From assembly GCA_029891345.1 (NCBI GenBank), contig CM057002.1:16134295-16198294 (forward strand): 64,000 bases of DNA. Reading direction: 5' to 3'. A program made the position numbers and the translations under genes. Below are positions 19,921 to 30,764 of the stretch, one piece after another (positions within the stretch are counted from its first letter, which is position 1; every line of letters starts with the position of its first letter). The stretch comes from Dryococelus australis (lineage: Eukaryota > Arthropoda > Insecta > Phasmatodea > Phasmatidae). The notes under the pieces are model-generated. The model did not search any database. It was not told where the DNA came from and worked only from the letters and a program-made list of their open reading frames with translations.

Positions 19921-21423
19921 CTAAATCTGAATCAGTGAGGATTTAGTTGTTTAAATTAGTTAACAGTACCTGACTGATTCAAAAGTCACTTCATTCAATT
20001 TAACTGATGAATTAATGTTATAATGCCCGTTTTCCTTCACGTATTGATTCAGTGACATTTTCCACTGATGCGGCAACCATTCTAGTCGCGGTTTTTTTTT
20101 TCTTTCAAAAAAATGTATGAAATGAAATAACGGACAAATTAATAAAACCAATAACAATCCTTTATAATGACATTTTACGAGGTACCGTGAACACTCGGTC
20201 TTTCATACCGTTTTTACTTCTTTCATTTCGTTTTTACGTAATCTTCATAGCGCTCGGTTTGAAGTTTTAAACGCGCTAAATTGAATACACTCATACTTTG
20301 CATTTGTTTTAACAATCCTTTAAAATTACATACTTTCGATAAAGAGTAATAGTAACACACAGACACATGTGAAACCTTGGGAGATTAGTTATGGCCCCTA
20401 ATCCCCCTACACCGTCACCCCCTTTTTTTTCCTTATCTGCCCAGCAGCTGTAAGATCGTGCAGACAGTCCAAAAAAAAAAAAAAACGTTTACGAGCGATT
20501 CGCATACAAACTAATAACTTTTATAATTATTTGTTTTAATAAATAGCAGCGCGAAGAGCGAAACCACAGTACAGCATGTGTACCAGAGGAACTCAAAGAA
20601 AGAAGTGGTTTGAGCAGCAATCGGATTGAGACATTTAAAGGCCTTGAGCACTTGCAATTTTGGTGCTCCCGTAGTCTACATAAGATTCAAATTGCAAGCA
20701 AAAAACGTGAATTTAAAATGTTTTTATAAACGCAACGAAACGTACAATAAGGTGGAAAACAATGTTTATATTTTTATCCCTCCATTTCATTTATATTCGA
20801 ATAATTTTCTCATTTGTGTGTTATTGAAAAATGTTTTACGAGATCCTCAAAACTAATGTTATGTATCACGTCTGATTCTATACATAGCAGAGGTAACTTG
20901 GGATCAATTTTTCCGGAATCTGTTTTAGCTGCACCAGTTGCAACTTTGCACCGTGCAGTCAATAGCAAATCCGGCAACGTAACATTTCTGTTGTGAACCC
21001 CTTCTGCTTGATGCCCTAAGCACGTGCTTACATTGCTTAGAGGTTAATGCAAACCTGGGTGTGAGTTGCAGCAGAGTACTTATCTTTGTTTACGAAATTT
21101 ATCGTCGATGCGGATGCACGTTTCTTGTAAGAACGTGATAAACAACAGCGAAACAGAGATTTCAGTGGCAAAGAAATCTTCACCGGAGCTTAGCCTGAGG
21201 TATTCTCAAACGTAGTCTGCAAAATGTTGAACGGAATGTCAAGTAAGGTTTGATGTGTATACGTTTGTAACAGCTTTTTTTTTTTCTTCTGGCACCGTGC
21301 GCTTTTTCAACTATCCTTTCGCTATAAATGTGATGTTTAAAGTAGCAAACCGTTCTTTGTGCAGGCTGAAATAGAATACTGTGCCAATGCTGATTTGTGT
21401 ATGCAAGTCCCTAGCACGACCCT
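19921..21423. other. Intergenic, nothing recognised
   Basis: Simple T and A runs at 20090-20110, 20420-20432 and 20471-20484. ORFs of 60-76 codons are scattered and lack motifs. GATTGCTGCTCAAG near 19640 and GAGCAGCAATC near 20611 form a short inverted pair about 970 bp apart, too short to call. Confidence 0.4.
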
Positions 21424-22053
21424 ATGTCAGCGCGTGCTAGTGTTCACACACACACACGAACGTACGTCTGTATCGGCACAGTAGATGCTGTCGGTGCCAG
21501 CATTCCGTGGCACTTTTCGTCGGCAGAGTATATCAACAATTTAATAACATTTGAGAACTGGGCTAAACATCTAGTGTTCGATGTCGATGTGGGCCGGAAC
21601 TGCCAAAACTTGCTCGCACAAACGTCGCTTCTCACTGATGTAGCAGCACTACCTGGTAGAACGTCTCGTCGACTGCGAGGTTATTACAGACGTAGCAAGT
21701 TGCGGCCATGGGATATGTTCTACTCGGGTTACGAACAAAATTACATTCCTGATGCGAAAGTTTGGCACAGGGAAAATGCCCGCACTGTTAAAATTTTCCG
21801 TATAGTTACGGAAATATTTACGAAAATGCTACGTAAATATGCGGAAACGCAATCCGTAATGACGAGAAATGGAGTTAAGTGCGTAAATACAAAATACAGA
21901 AAATCTCTGTATTTTCTACAGCTTCGGGTTTCAGGCACGAACAATGCCAAGTCTACGCGAACCTTTCTTCGCCTGCACTGTAACCAAGAAATTATCGTTT
22001 CTGCGTCAGTTAAGGTTTCCCATGTCACTAAGACTGGTTCTTTCGAACATTAA
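21424..22053 (+). CDS. Unrecognised 209-residue ORF
   Basis: This is the longest open frame in the window outside the LINE and the minisatellite. The predicted product is basic with no signal peptide or membrane segment that I can see, and no family is recognised. The middle contains an Arg/Tyr-rich stretch (RTSRRLRGYYRRSKLRPW). The DNA of the second half has recurring words (TTTACGAAAA, TACGGAAATA, TACGTAAATA) that look more like repeat DNA than coding sequence. No TATA box, splice context or polyadenylation signal fixes it as an exon. It could be a chance ORF or a relict of a mobile element. Confidence 0.2.
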   Translation: MSARASVHTHTRTYVCIGTVDAVGASIPWHFSSAEYINNLITFENWAKHLVFDVDVGRNCQNLLAQTSLLTDVAALPGRTSRRLRGYYRRSKLRPWDMFYSGYEQNYIPDAKVWHRENARTVKIFRIVTEIFTKMLRKYAETQSVMTRNGVKCVNTKYRKSLYFLQLRVSGTNNAKSTRTFLRLHCNQEIIVSASVKVSHVTKTGSFEH

Positions 22054-22184
22054 AAAGTAGCAACAGGCGTATGTAACCCTTTGCAACACTTAAAATACGC
22101 TAACTTCAACAGAAACTAAAATAGTTGCTTATGTGACATATATAAATTCAAATGTTTTTACCAAATACGCCACGTGAAAGTTGT

Positions 22185-22237
22185 AGGTAAGTGGTTAAAG
22201 TCGTGAACTTGCAACTTTTTGACTCGGGTTCAAATAT
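22185..22237 (+). mobile_element. tRNA-like SINE head, fragment
   Basis: An A-box-like AAGTGGTTAAAGTCGTGAAC is followed after about 12 bases by a B-box-like CTCGGGTTCAAAT. The spacing and sequence fit a tRNA-derived SINE head of a family different from SINE-alpha. There is no second copy in the window, so the family is unproven. Confidence 0.4.
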
Positions 22238-24099
22238 TAAGTATTAAATGTTTTAACTGTTTTAAATATATTTTTGTACACAATTTAACACCCACATAAT
22301 GAAAATTTAAATAAAATAAATATTACAAATTATTTAAACTGGAAGTACGTAAAACTAACTAAGGAATTAACGGAGAGGTTCTGTGAATTTTACGGAAAGT
22401 CCGTTTTTGATAATCACTTTTCCGTAAAGTGAATTAAATAAATATTTTTTATAGTGGCGCCGCATGGTGCGCCAAAAGGTCACCGAACTGGCGCGGGAAA
22501 TGGAACAAGTCTATTTATTTGTGTGTAAAAGTTCGTGTTTGGCAGTAATTGTGATTTTACTTTCCCCAAAATTTTAAGTTATAACTTTAATTCGCAACTA
22601 TTATTTACGCCCTCCAATGGCGTTCACAACAGCTTACAATAAAAATTACAAATGTGTTCGGCATTGAGTGTGCATAAGCAAGCGTAGTTAAATTGCAGCT
22701 GTCATTAAAAGAAACTTTGTAATCTTCTGCTTCCTCTTCAGGAAACTGGCATGATAGCCCAAAAAATAATACTTTGAACTATTTTCACAATATTTTTCCG
22801 ATCCAGTCTTAGTATTAAATTCTATTAATTGTGTTAGCAGCCAACGTTTTGCAAGACCCAGTTTTACGTACGACAGAATATTAAACATGTGGACATACTT
22901 CGTTATATTCACACTCTAGCGCTAAGAACAAAGTCCTTTCTGTACGAAGGTTTTATAACGCAATGCAAAGCGGAAAATTTTACGCAGTTATATTTTATTA
23001 AAATTGGCAATCATCCCATTTAGTTAGGTACGAAAGGGAAAAATCCGTTCTAGGCCATGTGACACCAGTACTACTACCTTGCGACGAACGTTTCCAGTTA
23101 TTAAACTGAAAGTCCTAGGTAGAATATTGTAAACGTTAGCTGCAGCGAGGAACCATTACGTCATTGGCACGGAGTGGGAGTGACGTGGCCCGCGAACCAA
23201 TGGCATGGCCGGATATGAGGAGAGGATCGGGAGTCGAACACGGGTGCTGCCGCGTGCGGGTTTGACTGCGATACTTCTCTCTGGTTAGTTCGCCTGTGTA
23301 CATGTCGGCCACTCAGCTAGGGCCGACACTTCCTGTAGACTTCTTTTGTGTATCGATAAAATTTTCGTCCTGTCACTAGTTTGTAGCAGAGTGGACAAAC
23401 TCAGGCGTTCTACGACTCCTTTGGAATGCAAACATTGACACTCTAAGTAAACCAGATCTTCGGAGTTATGATTTGCTAAGTGCGCTCTGGACACGTTTGC
23501 GGTGCTGTTGCTTCCGTGGTTCTAATGCGTGAGTTCGCGGTTTGGATCCGACCACGTGCTTAGGTGATTCGTTTTTCTTCTAGCCATTCTGCATTCTCGC
23601 TCCATCTTAACGCTTGTGCAGTTCCTTTAATTTCGTCCTTCTCGTACCCCCGTCCCTTCAGGATGGGCTTATTTTAACTTCACGTATGGTTCCCGTCTCA
23701 CTCTTATAATGGACATTCACTCTCTCTTTCCAATACACAATACATGTCATTAACGCTGCCCTTGTTCTTGCGAGCGTTGTCTGATAAGTTATTTTTTTTT
23801 TGCAACTTCGAAAAAGAAAACTATCTACGTTGCTTGCGCTCAGTCCAATCACAATGATAGGGTTTCTCACAGGCTTCAGTTTCAAAGGAGCCGCTTAGTT
23901 TTGCATCGCAAGATTGGATTCCTTTAAGAGTTGGCAGGGAGGTAAACAGATAAAAATTATCGTCATCAGACCGTTTCCTTCAACTTCCATTTGTTTCTCA
24001 GCTTGCCAGTTACGTCACAAAGGTGAAGCAATCTGGCAACAGTAAGCGCTATAAGCCCCGCACTGCAATCTAAGCGTGAGACGGACTGTAGACAGTCAA
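22238..24099. other. Intergenic, with one possible tRNA-like relict
   Basis: AT-rich to 23040, then more balanced. At about 23225-23245 the minus strand has CCCGTGTTCGACTCCCGATC, which resembles a B box, but no A box can be placed with confidence. TTACGGAAAGTCCG at 22393-22406 and TTTTCCGTAAAG at 22428 echo words from the 21424 ORF, suggesting one dispersed repeat. No host exon recognised. Confidence 0.35.
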
Positions 24100-24265
24100 A
24101 AAAGTGGGGTGGAGTGGGGCTCGTTCCGGCCCCGCCGGAAGAAAGGATGAGGTGATACGAGATTGGAGGTGCCGACTTTGGAATGTCGAAAAGAGGTATA
24201 GACGCAGCGGATTGAGGACGGGGGAGGGAACGGGATAGTCCCGAGAAAAATTTGTACACCATGGA
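24100..24265 (-). mobile_element. SINE-alpha, diverged copy
   Basis: Minus strand: TTTTTCTCGGGACTATCCCG, TTCCCTCCCCCGTCCTCAAT, then CGCTGCGTCTATACCTC and ATCTCGTATCACCTCATCC. These are degraded versions of the SINE-alpha body; the head is not recognisable. Confidence 0.4.
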
Positions 24266-24565
24266 GACCAGTGACCAACAAAGGCAACCGTAATTCTGGA
24301 CGTCGTAAATAAAAGCACTAAATTTAATTTCCCAGTTTATAAAAATTCTACAATAATATGTACAGCTATGTCTTTTACAGTGTACTGTCATCCGCCTTAT
24401 AACAGTTCTCGTTGTAAATAATATCAATCTACCCAGTATTTCATTACATCAGGTAAACAATTAAATTAATCCTCCTATTAATAAAACTTGCACAGTACAG
24501 TGCTGTTAATTTAAGTGTAGTGATTTGTCAGTCTCTTACAGCATCCCCCCGCATCCCCCCATCTA

Positions 24566-24612
24566 CTCACACGCACGCGCGCACACACACACACACACGC
24601 GCGCACACACAC
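24566..24612. repeat. Microsatellite (AC)n with GCGC interruptions
   Basis: Alternating purine-pyrimidine tract ACACGCACGCGCGCACACAC and so on, a candidate for Z-DNA. The 62-codon ORF over it is a by-product. A T17 run lies at about 24690-24706. Confidence 0.9.
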
Positions 24613-25074
24613 GCCTTCTCTCTATGCTTAGGCAAGATCACATCACAGCAGCAGCACTCTTCTCGGAGTAACCCGATGTCTTCTCTAAGTTTTTTTTTTT
24701 TTTTTTGAGAAAAATATTGCAATTATGTGTCCTGAAAATATGTCTTTATAAATATAACATCGCTTACAGTAAATGTTATTGTAGTCTTCATATTGTTTTG
24801 CTTTTAATCTTCCTTTTCAGTAAAAATGGTTAACTTCCAAATAATATATTTCCTTTTATCACATTAAACAAACTACTTTTTTAAACGCCAAAATTTAAGT
24901 ATTTCCATAGAATAATACAGCACGTGAAATAGAACATAGATTAAACATGGCTCCGAACTTAACCATTTCAACAGATATGTGGCGCTGCTAAAATAAAATA
25001 AATAGTTTCTTACACTATTTACATTTCTATACGTTGCACTGTTGACAGTTAACTGCATGGACTAAAGATAAGGT
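24613..25074. other. AT-rich spacer
   Basis: No repeat match or coding pattern seen. Confidence 0.45.
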
Positions 25075-25410
25075 AGACCGATCTCGCTGGCTACGCACAA
25101 CCAATCTCCGTGTCCCAACTTTGAACTGCTTTTCTACAAACACGTCCAGCGAAAATGGCGTCGTTTGGATTTTAGGTTAGAAAACCGATTGGTAAACAAA
25201 TGCTTTGAGATGAATGTATACTTTCTCTAACCAATTTGTAGTGCAGTTTGATCAAATTAAAACTGGTTTAAGTATTTTATTAATATAGTAGTGCTTGTCA
25301 TTTAGAAATTAAGTTATAAACAAATACTTTAATGACTACTGACCATGTGACTGACAGTAGTGTAGGATTGGGGTAGGTCAATGTTGGGTGCATGCGCAGA
25401 AGACGAATAA
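25075..25410 (+). repeat. Family J repeat, uninterrupted copy
   Basis: Contiguous version of the repeat split at 14595-15175: GGCTACGCACAACCAATCTCC, GTGTCCCAACTTTGAACTGC, TTTGAGATGAATGTATAC, CCAATTTGTAGTGCAGTTTG, TCAATGTTGGGTGCATGCGC, AGAAGACGAATA. It serves as the empty-site reference for the family B insertion at 14754. Confidence 0.7.
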
Positions 25411-25411
25411 G

Positions 25412-25414
<3 letters not shown>

Positions 25415-25466
<52 letters not shown>
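25415..25466. repeat. Microsatellite (TC)26
   Basis: Uninterrupted 52-base TC tract directly after family J. It accounts for the Ser-Leu and Arg-Glu repeat ORFs on the two strands. Confidence 0.97.
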
Positions 25467-25470
<4 letters not shown>

Positions 25471-25535
25471 TGCAGAGGTTAAACAACTGCTTACTCCGCG
25501 AATCCCAGCCACGCACTCCAGCAAGGTGTCGGGAC

Positions 25536-26069
25536 TAGAGGTGGGGAGTTTCTCCAATACCTGTTATCAGTAACAGGTATTGGAGAAGGAACAGGTATAT
25601 TAGCCTGTTCCTAGCTTCTTGAAATGCCTGCTACCATCCTTCCTGCCTGTTATTACTGATACTAGTCTAACGAAGCAGGAACAATCATAAGTAGAACTCG
25701 CTTGTTACTCGACACTAGTGCGATATCATTTCGTACCTGTTCCCACCGTCTGATATTAGAATCCAATGCTTAAATTTTTATGTCCCCCCCCCCTCCCATC
25801 CATGACCGGGAAAAGGTTACCAATTGTCACTGTGACGTTGTCCTACCAAGATAACATGATACCCGAGGAGGTATACTTCCTCATACCTAACATTCTCATG
25901 TGTCATGCTTTCCTGGCAGGTCAATCATAACGCCTGACGCAGAAAGTAATTGAAAGAATCCAACTAACAGGAGAGAGCTTACCCATAACAGGTATCAGCA
26001 ACAGGTATCGACTGGGAACAGGAAAAGGTACCGACAGTTCCTGTGAAATACTGGTTTAGCTCATCTCTA
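25536..26069. mobile_element. hAT-type MITE with perfect 8-bp target duplication
   Basis: Starts TAGAGGTGGGGAG and ends CTCATCTCTA (inverted TAGAGATGAG). It is flanked on both sides by the identical octamer GTCGGGAC (25528-25535 and 26070-26077), the expected hAT signature. Length 534 bp. Just inside the left end is a perfect hairpin, TCTCCAATACCTGTTA / TAACAGGTATTGGAGA with a 4-base loop (25551-25586). The word AACAGG(TAT), in either orientation, recurs in both subterminal regions (25588-25612, 25736, 25985-26030), as do hAT transposase-binding subterminal repeats. No coding capacity. Confidence 0.92.
25551..25586. repeat. Perfect 16-bp inverted repeat with 4-base loop
   Basis: Arms TCTCCAATACCTGTTA and TAACAGGTATTGGAGA around TCAG, with no mismatch. 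It lies 15 bp inside the left end of the hAT MITE and contains two copies of its subterminal word. Confidence 0.95.
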
Positions 26070-26077
26070 GTCGGGAC

Positions 26078-26540
26078 GCCGTTTGCCTGTCTCGTGAGGC
26101 TGGCAGCCTACTCCCCAGGCGGCAACCCAGCATCACACAGTATCCAATCAGACGCAAGGGCCGGTCTCAGAGTATCGCGCAGCCTATCAAGTGCACACAT
26201 CCACATCAAACGGACCGCCTCGCCATTTCGACTCTGGGACTTCCCTACTCTATGTTCGCACCTAAGGGCGGGGTGGTGGCACCAATCAGAATGGCTCCCC
26301 CCCCCCCCCCCCAGTAGGCCCCGTAGGCTGCATCGTTCCCGAAGTGTGATGTGCATCAAATCCTGTGATGGTAGAACGACTTTATATGTGGGCGAAGGAA
26401 ACCCTCGGAGTCTCCTGGCCTCGCTAATCGGCCGCGTTTCTCTCATTCGAGAATCCGTACTCGGATTTGTAGGCGGGTCGAACCATGATACGTGCCCACC
26501 GCACACGCACTGAGGTCCGAAGCCCGCATTGAAAATCCAT
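26078..26540. promoter_or_regulatory. GC-richer patch with two CCAAT motifs; nature uncertain
   Basis: Contains ATCCAATCAG at about 26140 and CACCAATCAGAATGG at about 26280, next to GGGCGGGG (26267) and a C run (26299-26312). The ORFs of 132 and 156 codons on the two strands overlap and have no domain. It could be a promoter-like segment or an unrecognised TIR element, since CCAAT motifs are also common inside the hAT MITEs here. Confidence 0.25.
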
Positions 26541-27292
26541 TCAAACTTTCAACGCGATGCCTCTAGTATTTTAAAATGTCGTAAACCTTCCTGTAGTCTG
26601 TTCTCGGTTAGTTGAGCAATTTCGAAACCCCTGCTGGAGATATACTTTGCTGCTCTTTTGTACCCTTCCGCCGTGTACAACAGTATCATTGTCATGGGGC
26701 CCGATCACGTTATCCGTGCGTCGATCAAGTTTAAACATGCCATGTCGTACTCCAATCTATTAAAAGTTGGAGAAAAAACTTGATTTTTCGTGAAAGTATT
26801 TTTGATTATTTCGCTGCTAAGTTGACTGGAAGCCCGTGGCTTGGCTTGCTATCGTGCACGGTAGTACCTGGGCTTTGAACGTGCAGTGATTGTTTTTAAC
26901 CTCTTGGCGTTCATATTTATTTGTCTTTCCAGTAGTTGCAAAAGAAGACATTTTTGGTGTAGTCAGTACTTACTAATTTCTTATTACGACTGACACGTTG
27001 AAACGTAGAGGAAGGGTTTCAGTAGATATCTGACACGAGCAGCAACCAATAGTGAAGTAGTTGGTGTCTCAAGAGCAACCAATAGCATTGCCCAAGGAAA
27101 GGACGTGCCCGCATATTGGTGTTTGCTTCTGGATTCACACAGCTCCAGACATAATTTCCTTTATTCCGTGAACGTGTTTACTCGGGGCAATGTGATAAGG
27201 TTGATTTAAAAAGCTTACTGCCAAGAACATCCTAAACTCAATTTCATCCTTAGCCTAAGTTTGGTAAGAACTGAGCACAGGATGAAGGTAGG
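26541..27292. other. Intergenic
   Basis: Two GCAACCAATAG motifs about 33 bp apart near 27044 and 27077. No repeat boundaries or coding pattern. Confidence 0.4.
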
Positions 27293-27718
27293 TATAGACT
27301 GTTCATGGTAAAATGAGCACTTTTGAAAGCCCTGCTTAAGCTCTACATGTATGCACGTTGTGTATTCGACAGCCTTATTTAAAATTAACTTTGCAATGGG
27401 CCTCGACACTTTATTCATGCGTCGGTATAGTGAAACTGTGAAATTATTAAAAAAGTTAACATTTTAAAAGTCTGGTAATTTTCACATATTGAGACGTTAA
27501 AGAAAATATAAAGCGTAAGAAATAATTTAAATGGTCACAAATAGTTTCCAAATACCTTTTATTCGACGTTAAAATATGGAAGTACTTTCCATCCACCGTT
27601 GCCAACTTTGACAGGCACATGTCACTCAGTGCGCGCGATAAAATATATGCCGGCAGGGGGAGTGACATTTTTCTAAGGTTGATTTCAAAAGTGCTCACTT
27701 AATCGTGAACAGCCTGCA
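27293..27718 (-). mobile_element. Family A MITE, reverse orientation
   Basis: Left TATAGACTGTTCATGGTAAA then ATGAGCACTTTTGAAAGCCC; right TTTCAAAAGTGCTCACTTAA then TCGTGAACAGCCTG. The interior matches 36116 and is the reverse of 35513 (CCTGCTTAAG, TTATTCATGCG, GTTGCCAACTTTGA). About 426 bp. The minus-strand ORFs inside have no motif. Confidence 0.85.
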
Positions 27719-27781
27719 GGTAGGTAGTTAGGCTTAATGTCTCGTCGACAGCGAAGTAATTAGAGCCTGTGCAAGTTTCAC

Positions 27782-27960
27782 AGGGAAAAGAGATTGGGGA
27801 AGGAATCGGCCATGGCCTCTGTTAGGGACCCATCCCAGCATTCGTCTGGAGTGATTTCGGAAAACCATGGAAAACTGAAATCAGGATGGCCGGATTGGGA
27901 ATCGAACCCGCGTCCTCCCGAATGCGAGTCCAGTGAGTTACCACCACTGCGTCGCCTTTG
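27782..27960 (-). mobile_element. SINE-beta, tRNA-derived
   Basis: On the minus strand it starts GGCGACGCAGTGGTGGTAAC (tRNA-like head with A-box region), followed by CGGGAGGACGCGGGTTCGATT (B box GGTTCGATTCCC) and a body with CCTGATTTCAGTTTTCCATG, GAAATCACTCCAGACGAATG, CTGGGATGGGTCCC and GGCCGATTCCTTCC. I recall a near-identical SINE as abundant in orthopteran and cockroach genomes, which I cannot check here. The small ORFs over it are not genes. Confidence 0.85.
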
Positions 27961-28689
27961 TCATTCAGAAGATATCGTTCTACCGAATAAAACCGCTCAA
28001 CTCTAAAATACGTCACTGAGCTTTATGAACTTACAAACAACAGCAACAAGTATGGCTGGTGTTATAAGTACACGTGAAGCTTCAACACATAGTGTATGTA
28101 ACTGGAGACTTGTGGGTGGGCAAGCCAATTAACACGACTGGTAAACAAAGTGCAACACCTTTTCTCGGCCACATTTAGACTTTTCGTATTTAGCCTTCTG
28201 AAAGTATGGTTCGAAAATATAATTTCGCCCGATGACCTAGATAAAGGAAAAATCTTGTCAGTGTCTGAACGTTCCTGACACTGTCGCTAGCTACAAAGCT
28301 TCGTTACTCTTCCTGTTAGGTGTTTTTAAAATGAGAAGATTTAAATAAAATGAAAGTGTACCCCTTGTACCCCTGTTGAAGCAATAACTCTCGCGCTAGA
28401 ATTACACTTCGGATCTTTGCATTAGAAAACTGCTGGCAGAGCGGAAGATGGGTTATAAAAGACTTTCTGTAACGTTTTTACCCCTAGGCGAAGCAGTGAG
28501 TCATGCGGCTTGTACTCTCTTCTGCTACATTGTCATTGGTGTTGACTGTCGTCAGCAGAAGATGCTGATAAGTGACACTTGTCTAGAGTAGCGCTTCACT
28601 GCGTGCTACTGCCGACTTCCTGTTGCCGAGTCACAGTTCAGCGAAGCCAGCTGTTGTTGAGAGCTTGTTTGGATTGGATAGGGTTTATT
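27961..28689. other. Intergenic, nothing recognised
   Basis: No repeat with a second copy in the window and no coding pattern. Confidence 0.45.
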
Positions 28690-28905
28690 AAGGGCACTGT
28701 CTACCTGGTGGTAACTGCGAAATTTAAATAGGAACTCCCATGTTATGGAGATTTCTCCTCAGTGCGTTCATTTTAAAGAGGCGTTTTAAACGGTGTATTC
28801 TTCGCGAATTTTTTTAGGAGAAGATCCCCGAGATCCTATATATAAATTTTGAGAATTACTTGCATACAGGCTATACGTGTTATGGACACAGCTCCAAGCT
28901 CCTCC
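28690..28905 (+). repeat. Family G repeat
   Basis: Shares with 31551-31787: AGGGCA-TG-CTAC, AAATTTAAATAG, ATTTCTCCTCAGTG, GAGGCGTTT, TGTATTCTTC, TTTTTTAGG-GAAGATCC, CTTGCA-ACAGGC. Abuts the family D MITE at 28969. The class is unknown. Confidence 0.55.
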
Positions 28906-28968
28906 GCCAAGACACTGGCCGAAAACATACATAATAATTCTACCTACGATAATTTTGAAAGGTATACT

Positions 28969-29262
28969 TAGGGTCACCTGTTTTTCGCGAAAATATTCAC
29001 GCGAAGGCTAGACTCCAGTGTCCTACGGCATACGTGCAGTTTTCATTTGGTTATTGGCCACTTGTCTTTGTTGGGAGACAGTTCCTTACCTGACTGGGAC
29101 AATCAGAATTCAGTAACTAAGCCACCGAATGTCCGTGATTCGTTGGCAGACATCTACAACGCGTGACAGTTAAACTCAGCCAATTACAAAAGTGGATCTG
29201 AGCTCTAGTGTTTTGGAGTACATGTTGTCCTGGAATCTTCTCGTGAAAAACAGGTGGCCCTA
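28969..29262 (+). mobile_element. Family D hAT-type MITE with perfect 8-bp target duplication
   Basis: Left end TAGGGTCACCTGTTTTTCGC and right end GAAAAACAGGTGGCCCTA, an inverted repeat of about 22-25 bp. It is flanked by identical octamers GGTATACT (28961-28968 and 29263-29270). Length 294 bp. The interior has GGGAGACAGTTCCTTACCTG and CAATCAGAATTCAG-AGT, shared with the copy at 62002. No coding capacity. Confidence 0.92.
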
Positions 29263-29546
29263 GGTATACTGTTAATTCTATGCTCCTTGCTTACCAGGCT
29301 TGAAAATTATCCATGCCATATGGTGAAGGTGTTAAAAACTAAAGAATTTTTTTTTATTGACACACAGTTTGTTAGACACACCCAATAACGAACCTGCAGG
29401 GAAAGCAAGGACGTAATCCCGTGCCGCATAGTCCAGGACTAAACTGGAGCAACAGCTAATGAAAAACTAACTCACGCACAAAAGACGATTATTGAGTCTA
29501 GCTTGTTGCCGAATAAATCCTCTATTTCGGGCTCTCTAGTTATACG

Positions 29547-29954
<408 letters not shown>

Positions 29955-30171
29955 AATATACGATAGTTGAGCTTTCTGTCATTAAATCTCGATTTCATTT
30001 TCGTAGCTGGTAGTATAGGCGGTCCAGGAAGCTAAGTTGAAAATATGCCAAGTATTATTACTAGAGATGATAGTTTATAGCGGGAAAAGTAGACTTTTTG
30101 CTAGGACTTAACATACTGTGCACATGTCTGACATGCACGTATTAAGATACTACCTCATTTTACTTACCAAT
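29955..30171. other. Spacer
   Basis: No feature recognised. Confidence 0.45.
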
Positions 30172-30422
30172 GAGTGAGTGAAGAGATTTGGGCGGCTCTC
30201 AACAGCGCGGTCTTCAGAGCCGATGAGGGTGATTGAGGTGATTATGGAGCGGCGCTAGAATGAAGGGGCGGGGGAAACGGGAGATCCCCGAGAAAACCCG
30301 CCGAATAACGGCATCGTCCGGCACGATTCCTACTTGCGAAAATCCGGTGGCCCGGCCTGGAATTGAGCCCGGTTCGCCTTGGTAGGAGGCGAGCGTGCTA
30401 ATCGCTCAGCCACCACGGCCCC
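30172..30422 (-). mobile_element. SINE-alpha, full-length copy
   Basis: Minus strand starts GGGGCCGTGGTGGCTGAGCG (A-box region), CGAACCGGGCTCAATTCCAG (B box diverged), then the body GTTTTCTCGGGGATCTCCCG, TTTCCCCCGCCCCTTCATTC, ATCGGCTCTGAAGACCGCGC and a tail CACTCACTC. About 251 bp. No clear target duplication. Confidence 0.9.
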
Positions 30423-30764
30423 CTCGTCACTGAGGTTTCTGATACTATAAGGCAGAACGTTCGTGATTGGTCTGCAAACAACGTGGCCGATTAAGAATTT
30501 TGCCTATACAGTCATGAAAGAATAAACTAGTACCTAGAGTGTTTTAGAAGATATGTTGGCTCAGATAGTTTCGCGATTTTCCGCCATCTCTAATTATGAC
30601 TTAAATTATCGAAATACGAAGCTATTTAAAAATTCCCGGCTTCCTTTTCAGAACAATACAGTTCCCCATTTTCGCAGAGATTGTCAGTCATGTAACTCTG
30701 CTGCGCTAGGCAGTCGATGCCTCCATAATTGTCGTGCGAGTTTCATTGTAAGTAGTTGTTTCTG
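30423..30764. other. Spacer with a family D-like scrap
   Basis: ACGTTCGTGATTGGTCTGCA near 30459 and AGTGTTTTAGAAGATATG near 30538 resemble the right half of family D, with no TIR. The 105-codon ORF at 30553-30870 has no domain. Confidence 0.35.

Noticed and set aside
23200-23260. Another tRNA-like SINE head on the minus strand
   Set aside because: Only a B-box-like string (GTTCGACTCCC); A box and second copy missing.
26709-26770. A second copy of the 9254-9309 inverted element
   Set aside because: Only about 20 matching bases (TATCCGT-CGTC-ATCAA), and no matching end.
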